Origin: an uncultured Pelagibacteraceae bacterium
Lineage (GTDB): Bacteria > Pseudomonadota > Alphaproteobacteria > Pelagibacterales > Pelagibacteraceae
DNA length: 40,757 bases
Direction of reading: 5' to 3'
Assembly (NCBI GenBank): GCA_902635335.1
Contig: CACPNO010000007.1
Span: 1-40,757 of the forward strand
Positions 34,608 to 40,757 of this stretch are shown piece after piece (the stretch's first letter is position 1; each line of letters opens with the position of its first letter). Under the pieces are notes generated by a model, which was not told the origin of the DNA, searched no databases, and saw only the letters and a program-made list of their open reading frames with translations. The position numbers and the translations under genes were made by a program.

Positions 34608-35998
34608 TAAAATATATTTTTCAAATTTTTCATCCAATTTGATATGGATCCTGCACCCATACCTATATAAATTTTTTCACCAAACACATTCTGTTTTATA
34701 AATTTTCGTAATTGTAATTCATCATTAACTAGTATTATCTTAACATTTGAATTTTTTATTATTAGTTTTGCAAAAGAATCATATGTGAAATTAAGTCTTA
34801 GTTTTTCATTAGCAGTGTAAATAGGACACAATAAAACTATATCTGCCATTTTAAAACATTTTGAAAATTCTTTTTTCAAGCTTGCTACTCTTGAAATTCT
34901 GTGAGGTTGAAAAACACATATAACTTCTTTATTTTTGTAGACATTTTTAACACCGGTTAAAACTGAACTTATTTCAGTAGGATGATGTGCATAATCATCA
35001 TAAAAACTAATTTTGTTATGAGTAAATAAATAAGAAAACCTTCTCTCAACTCCTTTAAAATTATATAATCCAAATTTAATATATTTTTCAGGCAACCCAA
35101 TTGTAAATGCTAAAGAAACAGCTGCAGTTGCATTTTGAATATTATGTATTCCAATCATTGGAATCTTAATTCCTTTGATTATTTTTTTTTTACTTGGAAT
35201 ATTAATTTTAATATCAAAGCTAGAAAAATTGGTGGTTTGATTTATATTTATTATTTGGAAATTTGAATTTTTATTTTCACCATATGTATAAAAATTCTTG
35301 TTTTTTGATTTTTTTAGAACTTTTTTAAGATTTTGATCATCGTTACATATAAAACCTTTACCTACTGATGGTATTTTTTCAATAAATTTCAGAAAACTTT
35401 TTTTAAGGTTATTGATATTTTTATAAAAGTCCAAATGTTCAGAATCTAGATTAGTAGTTATTGAATAAGTAAAAGGAATTTTTAAAAAACTACCATCTGA
35501 CTCATCAGACTCGGTTACACACCAGTTACTTTTACCCAATTTCGCAGAATTACCAAATGAATTTAATACACCACCATTAATTATAGTTGGGTCTAATTTT
35601 CCTGCAGTAAAGATACTTGATACTAATGATGTTGTTGTAGTTTTTCCGTGCGAACCAGTTACTACAACATTTCTCATGAAAGATACTATATGACCTAACA
35701 TATCTCCTCTTGTATAAACTGGTAAATTTTTTTTGATAGCTTCAACTAATTCTGGGTTATTTTTTTTTATTGCTGAAGAGATCACAAGAACAGTTGTTTT
35801 TTTTATATTTTCTTTTTTATGATTTAAAAATACTTTTATTTTTTTTTCATTTAATCTTTCAATATTTCGGTTATCAGCAATATCACTTCCTTGAACTTTG
35901 TAACCTAATCCATTCATAATCAAAGCTAAACCACTCATGCCTATCCCACCAATACCAACAAAGTGAATAAGTTCATTTTTTCCTAAATCAATTTTCAT
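34607..35998 (-). CDS. murC: UDP-N-acetylmuramate-L-alanine ligase MurC
   Basis: 463 residues. ATP-dependent addition of L-Ala to UDP-MurNAc. The Rossmann-type N-domain has HFVGIGGIGMSGLALIMNGL and VQGSDIADN. The central domain has the P-loop VTGSHGKTTTTSLVSSIF and ESDESDGSFLKI. The region IGIHNIQNATAAVSLAF precedes the C-domain, which has YDDYAHHPTEISSVL and VFQPHRISR, all family hallmarks. The length is normal. The start overlaps murG by 11 bases, and the stop overlaps murB as TAATG. Confidence 0.97.
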   Translation of the reverse strand: MKIDLGKNELIHFVGIGGIGMSGLALIMNGLGYKVQGSDIADNRNIERLNEKKIKVFLNHKKENIKKTTVLVISSAIKKNNPELVEAIKKNLPVYTRGDMLGHIVSFMRNVVVTGSHGKTTTTSLVSSIFTAGKLDPTIINGGVLNSFGNSAKLGKSNWCVTESDESDGSFLKIPFTYSITTNLDSEHLDFYKNINNLKKSFLKFIEKIPSVGKGFICNDDQNLKKVLKKSKNKNFYTYGENKNSNFQIININQTTNFSSFDIKINIPSKKKIIKGIKIPMIGIHNIQNATAAVSLAFTIGLPEKYIKFGLYNFKGVERRFSYLFTHNKISFYDDYAHHPTEISSVLTGVKNVYKNKEVICVFQPHRISRVASLKKEFSKCFKMADIVLLCPIYTANEKLRLNFTYDSFAKLIIKNSNVKIILVNDELQLRKFIKQNVFGEKIYIGMGAGSISNWMKNLKNIF

Positions 35999-37064
35999 TA
36001 ATAAGCTCTATTAGTTTAGATTTATTTTTTTCCCAAGTATTTTCTTTATTTAGTTCAATTAAATTGTTTTTTTTTAAAATATACTCATTTTGATCTTCAA
36101 ATATTTTTATCATCAAGTCTTGAAAACTTTTTTCATCTATATCTTTTTGCATTATTAACCAACATGATTTTTTTTGTTTATAAAATTCTGCATTGTAATA
36201 TTGATGATCATCTTTAGCATACGGAAATGGAATTGCCACAAATGGAATATTTAAATAACCTAATTCTGAAATTGTAGATGCGCCAGACCTTGTAATAGCT
36301 AGATCATAATTAGCCGCTTTAATTAATAATTTATCATCAAATTCAAATAATTCATGTTCTATATGATTTTTTTGATAAAACTCTTTGATATTATCTTTTG
36401 AATTTAGATTAATTACTTGTTGTAAAACTTGAATTTTGTAATTTTTTGAGAGTTTTATTATATTTTTAGTAATAAATTCATCAAAGAACTTTGCGCCCTG
36501 ACTTCCTCCAATAATTAATAATTTTTTCGTTTCGGCAATTACAGTGTTATGGTTTTTTTGATACTTATAGATTTCTTTCCTAAGTAATGGCTTAATCAAA
36601 TAAATCTTTTTTAAGTATTTTTTTGAAATGCCCTTTAAATTTTTATCATAACAAATAATTTTTTTTGCAAAACTGAGTATTAATTTATTAGCTCTTCCTA
36701 AAACAGAATTTGGTTCAAAAATATAAATTTTTATATTAAATAAATTTGCCACTATACATAAAGGTAGCGACATATATCCACCAGTACTAATTAGTACATT
36801 GAAATTATTTGATTTTAAGTATTTATAAGATTTAATTATTGAGACACATAATTTTATTAAATTGTACGGAAGTAATAAAAAATTTGAGAATAAATTAGGT
36901 ACATCTATTAATGAACAATTATAATTATCATTATTAATATACTTTGATCCTCTTAAATCTGTTGATATTTGTACTTCATAGTCATCCTTTAAGGCATCAT
37001 ATATACTTAATGATGGGATCACATGTCCACCTGAACCACCTGTTGTAATAAGAATTTTTTTCAT
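35988..37064 (-). CDS. murG: Lipid II synthase glycosyltransferase MurG
   Basis: 358 residues, GT28 (GT-B fold). Adds GlcNAc to lipid I on the inner face of the membrane. Glycine-rich loops are TTGGSGGHVIPSLSI near the N-terminus, LISTGGYMSLPL (about 90), and LLIGGSQGAKFFDE (about 186). The UDP-GlcNAc-binding segment DLAITRSGASTISELGYLN (about 255) and PFPYAKDDHQYYNAEF (about 278) complete the signature. It sits between ftsW and murC, with 4 bases to the ftsW stop, the classical dcw order. Confidence 0.96.
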   Translation of the reverse strand: MKKILITTGGSGGHVIPSLSIYDALKDDYEVQISTDLRGSKYINNDNYNCSLIDVPNLFSNFLLLPYNLIKLCVSIIKSYKYLKSNNFNVLISTGGYMSLPLCIVANLFNIKIYIFEPNSVLGRANKLILSFAKKIICYDKNLKGISKKYLKKIYLIKPLLRKEIYKYQKNHNTVIAETKKLLIIGGSQGAKFFDEFITKNIIKLSKNYKIQVLQQVINLNSKDNIKEFYQKNHIEHELFEFDDKLLIKAANYDLAITRSGASTISELGYLNIPFVAIPFPYAKDDHQYYNAEFYKQKKSCWLIMQKDIDEKSFQDLMIKIFEDQNEYILKKNNLIELNKENTWEKNKSKLIELINEN

Positions 37065-37068
37065 CAGT

Positions 37069-38178
37069 TTAATCTAATTTTCTTTTTGTTAAATTTAAAA
37101 TTAATCCTGATAGAATTGCTGTACTAACTATAGATGACCCTCCATAACTTAAGAAAGGCAAAGTCATTCCTGTAGTTGGAAGTATTCTTATATTTACACC
37201 AATGTGAATAAAAGTTTGTAACAAAATTAAAGAAATACATCCAATCAAAATAAGTTTTGATAAGTCTTCGTTTATTAAATTAATTTTTTGAATTACTCTA
37301 TATGAAAAAATGAGATATAAGAATAATATTGCAATGACTATTATTGCACCAAACTCTTCGGATATCACTGAAACTATGTAATCTGTATGTGCTTCAGGGA
37401 CCCTGGAATTCAGTGTGCCCTCTCCAATACCTTTTCCAAAAAAACCACCATTTATAATTGCATCACTTGCTTTTTCTGCCTGATAATTGTTCCCGGAACT
37501 TGAGTCTAAAAAAGCTAAGAGCCTAATTTTAATATATTCAAATTTTGGAACGAATAAAACTAAATAACTTACAGTTGAACCAACAATGAAAAAAAATATA
37601 AAAAAGATAAAAATGTTAATACCTGATATAAATATTAAAGATAACCAAACCATTGATATCAGAATGGTTTGCCCAATATCAGGTTGATAAATAAGCAACA
37701 TTAATATCGGAAGTATCAATAAAGTGCTTAAGAAATATTTAAAATATAATCTTCTATTTTGAATAGTTAACATTAATGATAATGATACAATAAAAAAGGG
37801 TTTAACAATCTCAACAGGCTGAAATCTTGGTAAAAATAATAAATCTAGCCATCTTTTTGAGCCCTTTACCTCAATCCCTATAAAAGGAACTAACAGCAAA
37901 CTTAGAAATGCAACTAAAAATAAAATTAATGAAAGTCTTGATAAAATTTTTTGATTTAAAAATGAGAATATAATTAAAACCCCTATTGCTATAACTATAT
38001 AAGCAGAATGTTTTAAAAAAAAATAATATGATTTTGTATCTAATTTGTCTGAGGCTATGAGAGAAGTAGAGACTAATGAAAAGAAGAGACCTAATAAAAA
38101 TAAACCCAAAATTAAGAATAAGAGAAATTTATCTATATTTTTCCACCAATCATAAAAGCTATCTAAATATTTATTCAT
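37069..38178 (-). CDS. ftsW: Cell division SEDS glycosyltransferase FtsW
   Basis: 369 residues, about ten membrane spans. SEDS peptidoglycan polymerase of the division septum. Family blocks are GSKRWLDLLFLPRFQPVEIVK (about 107), LLIYQPDIGQTILIS (about 162), EGTLNSRVPEAHTDYIVSVI with the conserved His-Thr-Asp in an external loop (about 260), and RILPTTGMTLPFLSYGGSSI near the C-terminus. Placement between murD and murG separates it from RodA, which usually sits with mrdA/mreB. Its partner transpeptidase ftsI is not in the window and is probably beyond murF. It overlaps the murD stop by 8 bases. Confidence 0.94.
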   Translation of the reverse strand: MNKYLDSFYDWWKNIDKFLLFLILGLFLLGLFFSLVSTSLIASDKLDTKSYYFFLKHSAYIVIAIGVLIIFSFLNQKILSRLSLILFLVAFLSLLLVPFIGIEVKGSKRWLDLLFLPRFQPVEIVKPFFIVSLSLMLTIQNRRLYFKYFLSTLLILPILMLLIYQPDIGQTILISMVWLSLIFISGINIFIFFIFFFIVGSTVSYLVLFVPKFEYIKIRLLAFLDSSSGNNYQAEKASDAIINGGFFGKGIGEGTLNSRVPEAHTDYIVSVISEEFGAIIVIAILFLYLIFSYRVIQKINLINEDLSKLILIGCISLILLQTFIHIGVNIRILPTTGMTLPFLSYGGSSIVSTAILSGLILNLTKRKLD

Positions 38179-39478
38179 GTTTTAATTTTTTGAGCATGAC
38201 TCCAATAATGTTATTAAAAAATTTTCCTCTTTCCTCAAAGTTTTTAAATTGATCGAAAGAGGCAGCGCATGGACTAAAAAGAATTACTTTTTTAGTATTA
38301 TCGTTTTTGATATTATTGATCAAACTTTTCATGATCTTTTTAAGTGTTGATGAAGACTTATAAGAAATTTGATTTGGAAGTGAATTAATAAAGAAATTTT
38401 TATCTTTTCCATAAATATAAGCTCGAACATTTGGAATATATTTTTTTTTTAATTTGAGTTTATCCCCCTTTTTAGCAAGTCCTCCTAATATCCAATAAAT
38501 ATTTTTATAACTTTCAAGTAAAGGGACTGTTGATGAAAAACTTGTAGATTTTGAATCATTAATAATTAATAATTTTTTTGATCTATGAATTATTTGTTGT
38601 CTATAATCCAAACCCTTAAATTTGTTAGCAGTATCTATAACTGTTCTTAAATTGAGTTTTAATACCTTTGCAATACTAACAACAAAACTAAGATTTTTTT
38701 TGTTACTAGAATTATCAAAGTAAATATTATCTATCTGTTCAAAGGATTTTTTATTTTTTAAATAGTCAATTTTTATTATTTTTGATTTAATTTTGTTTAT
38801 TTTAACTAATTCATTTAGAAAATTATTTTCATTTTCTATAAAGGTAAAATCTTTGTTACTTTGAGATTTTACTATTTTAAATTTTGCTTCAGCGTAATTT
38901 TTGAAAGATCCATGTCTTTCTAAATGATCTGGATTTAAATTAAGGATAATTGAATACTTAGACCTAAAGTATTTGCTATAATCAAGTTGATAAGATGATG
39001 CTTCAATTACAAAAATCGTGTTATTTTTAATTTTTTTTTCCTTTAATATCGGATATCCAATATTACCCGTTAATCTCACGTCTTTTTTACTATTTTTAAG
39101 AACCTCGTAGAGCAGTTTCGAAGTAGTCGATTTACCATTTGTTCCCGTTATTGTGATTTTATTTATATTTGGATAGCTAATTGCAAATATATCAAGCTCT
39201 GTAATAATTTTAGATCTGTTCCTTCTCAAAAAATTTGAAAGTTTACATTTCTTAATATCTATCCCTGGGCTTAAAACAATAAAATCAAAGTTTGCCGATG
39301 ATAATTTACGAATATTTATTAACTTTTTTTTAAAATTAGCTGGGATATTTTTTTTGTTATCATCAAAAATTTTGCAAATATTTTTTTTTTTTAAAAAATT
39401 AAAACAAGCAATTCCTGACTTGCCAAAACCATAAATTAAAACTTTTTTATTTATAAAATTAATTTGTTTTTCATTCAT
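38171..39478 (-). CDS. murD: UDP-N-acetylmuramoylalanine-D-glutamate ligase MurD
   Basis: 435 residues. ATP-dependent addition of D-Glu to UDP-MurNAc-L-Ala. The N-domain has KVLIYGFGKSGIACFNFL and FIVLSPGID. The central domain has the P-loop ITGTNGKSTTSKLLYEV, LTGNIGYPIL, VIEASSYQLD, and ILNLNPDHLERHGSFKNYAEAK. The C-domain has NDSKSTSFSSTVPLL, WILGGLAKKGD, and a terminal LFSPCAASFDQFKNFEERG. The start at ATG 39478 overlaps the mraY stop as TAATG; an upstream ATG would lie within mraY and add 19 residues with no family counterpart. Confidence 0.96.
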   Translation of the reverse strand: MNEKQINFINKKVLIYGFGKSGIACFNFLKKKNICKIFDDNKKNIPANFKKKLINIRKLSSANFDFIVLSPGIDIKKCKLSNFLRRNRSKIITELDIFAISYPNINKITITGTNGKSTTSKLLYEVLKNSKKDVRLTGNIGYPILKEKKIKNNTIFVIEASSYQLDYSKYFRSKYSIILNLNPDHLERHGSFKNYAEAKFKIVKSQSNKDFTFIENENNFLNELVKINKIKSKIIKIDYLKNKKSFEQIDNIYFDNSSNKKNLSFVVSIAKVLKLNLRTVIDTANKFKGLDYRQQIIHRSKKLLIINDSKSTSFSSTVPLLESYKNIYWILGGLAKKGDKLKLKKKYIPNVRAYIYGKDKNFFINSLPNQISYKSSSTLKKIMKSLINNIKNDNTKKVILFSPCAASFDQFKNFEERGKFFNNIIGVMLKKLKHE

Positions 39479-40563
39479 TATCTTAGTTTTAATGTTGCTA
39501 GTCCTATCATTGCCAAGATAATTGAGATGATCCAAAATCTAACAACCACAGTAGACTCTGGCCACCCTTTTTTTTCAAAATGGTGGTGTATTGGTGCCAT
39601 TTTAAATATCCTTTTGCCAGTAAGTTTGAATGATATCACTTGAGCAATCACCGAAACTGCTTCTAAGACAAATAATCCTCCCGTAATCGCAAGAACAATT
39701 TCATGTTTTGTAATTATACCAACTGCCCCTAATGACCCTCCTAATGCTAAGGAACCTGTATCACCCATAAATATCTTAGCTGGTGGTGCATTAAACCACA
39801 AAAAACCTAAACAAGATCCTATTATTGCTCCACAAAAAATTGATGCTTCTCCTACTCCCTCAATATATGTAATTTGTAAATAACCGGAAAAAACTATATT
39901 TCCTGTTACATAGCTAATAAAAGCAAAACATGCTGCAACTAATATTACTGGCACTGTAGCTAGACCATCTAGTCCATCAGTCAAGTTAACTGCATTAGAT
40001 GATCCTACAATAACAAATAAATAAAATGGAATGAAAAACCAACCTAAATTAATTATTAGATTTTTAAAAAATGGAAAATATAGATTTTGAAGTTCGTTAG
40101 ACCCACTATAAAAATAAAGTATAAATATTCCAAATAATGCTAAAATTATTTGAATTATTATCTTATTTTTTGAACTTATTCCATTTGAATTATTTTTTTT
40201 AATTTTTTGATAGTCATCGTAAAGTCCTAGCAATCCAAAAGATCCAGCAATATAAAGTAAGAACCAATTATATGGATTTGAAAAGTCACCCCACATGAAA
40301 ACACCTGAGAAAATACCTAGTAAAATCATAAGACCTCCCATTGTAGGTGTACCTATTTTTTTAACTATATGATCACTTGGTCCATCTTCTCTAATTGGAT
40401 TGTGAATTTGATTTGATGAAAAATAATTAATAAGTGGACCTCCAACTAAAAAGACTACTATCATCGATGTAAACATTGATAGACCAGTTCTTACAGTTAA
40501 ATATTTAAAAACATTAAGAAAACTAAAAATTTCAACTAGATTAGAAAACAAACTAAAAAGCAT
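39478..40563 (-). CDS. mraY: Phospho-N-acetylmuramoyl-pentapeptide transferase MraY
   Basis: 361 residues, ten membrane spans. Transfers phospho-MurNAc-pentapeptide to undecaprenyl phosphate to make lipid I. Family landmarks are IGTPTMGGLMIL (about 92), LLGLYDDYQKIKK with catalytic-region Asp pair (about 113), SSNAVNLTDGLDGLA (about 187), AKIFMGDTGSLALGGSLG (about 262) and the cytoplasmic APIHHHFEKKGWPE (about 326). The length matches E. coli MraY (360). The start lies 11 bases inside the end of murF, so the two overlap. Confidence 0.97.
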   Translation of the reverse strand: MLFSLFSNLVEIFSFLNVFKYLTVRTGLSMFTSMIVVFLVGGPLINYFSSNQIHNPIREDGPSDHIVKKIGTPTMGGLMILLGIFSGVFMWGDFSNPYNWFLLYIAGSFGLLGLYDDYQKIKKNNSNGISSKNKIIIQIILALFGIFILYFYSGSNELQNLYFPFFKNLIINLGWFFIPFYLFVIVGSSNAVNLTDGLDGLATVPVILVAACFAFISYVTGNIVFSGYLQITYIEGVGEASIFCGAIIGSCLGFLWFNAPPAKIFMGDTGSLALGGSLGAVGIITKHEIVLAITGGLFVLEAVSVIAQVISFKLTGKRIFKMAPIHHHFEKKGWPESTVVVRFWIISIILAMIGLATLKLR

Positions 40564-40757
40564 GAATTTTACCTGCTTTTAAGCTTTGACTTATTTTATT
40601 AAGGCCTGTTGAGTTGGAACCTTTAATCATTAAATAATCTCCATTCTTAATATCATTTATTATAAAATTTAAGACATCTTTTTTTGAATTAAGTATTTTT
40701 CCTCTTTTTTGTGGTTTAATTTTGTTAAATGTTTCAATAACATCTTTGCCATATACA
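40553..40757 (-). CDS. murF: UDP-MurNAc-tripeptide D-alanyl-D-alanine ligase MurF, C-terminal end
   Basis: Only the last 67 residues are in the window; the gene continues past the right edge. The visible frame ends in KNGDYLMIKGSNSTGLNKIS followed by QSLKAGKIHAF and a TAG. The GD-x-(V/L)-(L/M)-(V/I)-KGS-x-S pattern near the end of a Mur ligase C-domain is typical of MurF (GDVVLVKGSRS-like), and the position upstream of mraY is the standard one. It overlaps mraY by 11 bases. Confidence 0.88.
   Translation of the reverse strand, partial: VYGKDVIETFNKIKPQKRGKILNSKKDVLNFIINDIKNGDYLMIKGSNSTGLNKISQSLKAGKIHAF

Noticed and set aside
34608-34637. Longer murB start
   Set aside because: It overlaps murC by 31 bases, while ATG 34607 makes the same TAATG junction used elsewhere and fits the family length.
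39479-39535. Longer murD start
   Set aside because: The 19 extra residues come from sequence inside mraY and do not resemble MurD.

Overview
The window is about 40.8 kb of very AT-rich, gene-dense bacterial DNA with almost no intergenic space. A blue-tuned proteorhodopsin, lysine-rich proteins, compact gene junctions and an alphaproteobacterial-style murG-murC-murB-ddl-ftsQ-ftsA order all point to the SAR11 clade (Candidatus Pelagibacter and relatives). The assignment rests on gene content and base composition, not on a database search.

Region 1 (1-1010) is the 3' part of umuC, a Y-family translesion polymerase. Region 2 (about 1007-12482) is the accessory part. Eleven genes lie on the minus strand in one tight run with no gap above about 20 bases. 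In transcription order they are a GT-C-type membrane glycosyltransferase, a 41-residue single-span membrane protein, a polyprenyl-phosphate-sugar-synthase-like GT2, a DUF1800 protein, a Tat-exported DUF1501 protein, a secreted clan GH-A glycosidase, three secreted polysaccharide-lyase-like proteins, an alginate-lyase-like protein, and a fourth lyase-like protein split by a frameshift in an A10 run. I read this as a cell-surface or periplasmic locus that builds and trims an acidic glycan. It is the best candidate here for an undescribed system.

Region 3 (12512-21959) holds metabolism and light use: dksA with a strong promoter, a GST / ferredoxin-NADP reductase / 2Fe-2S ferredoxin operon, proteorhodopsin with its own terminator, a divergent propionyl-CoA synthetase, dihydroorotase, the Fe-S/folate protein YgfZ, a MazG-like pyrophosphohydrolase and fumarase C. 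Region 4 (21956-29073) holds an AsmA-like envelope protein, UvrD helicase, an Xaa-Pro aminopeptidase and DNA ligase LigA.

Region 5 (29079-40757) is the cell-division and cell-wall cluster on the minus strand: murF (partial), mraY, murD, ftsW, murG, murC, murB, ddl, ftsQ, ftsA, then lpxC, bamD and ligA. ftsZ and recN, which often sit in this run in alphaproteobacteria, are absent from it. No rRNA, tRNA, CRISPR array, transposase or integrase was seen. Starts were revised wherever a stop/start overlap, ribosome site or promoter gave a better choice.
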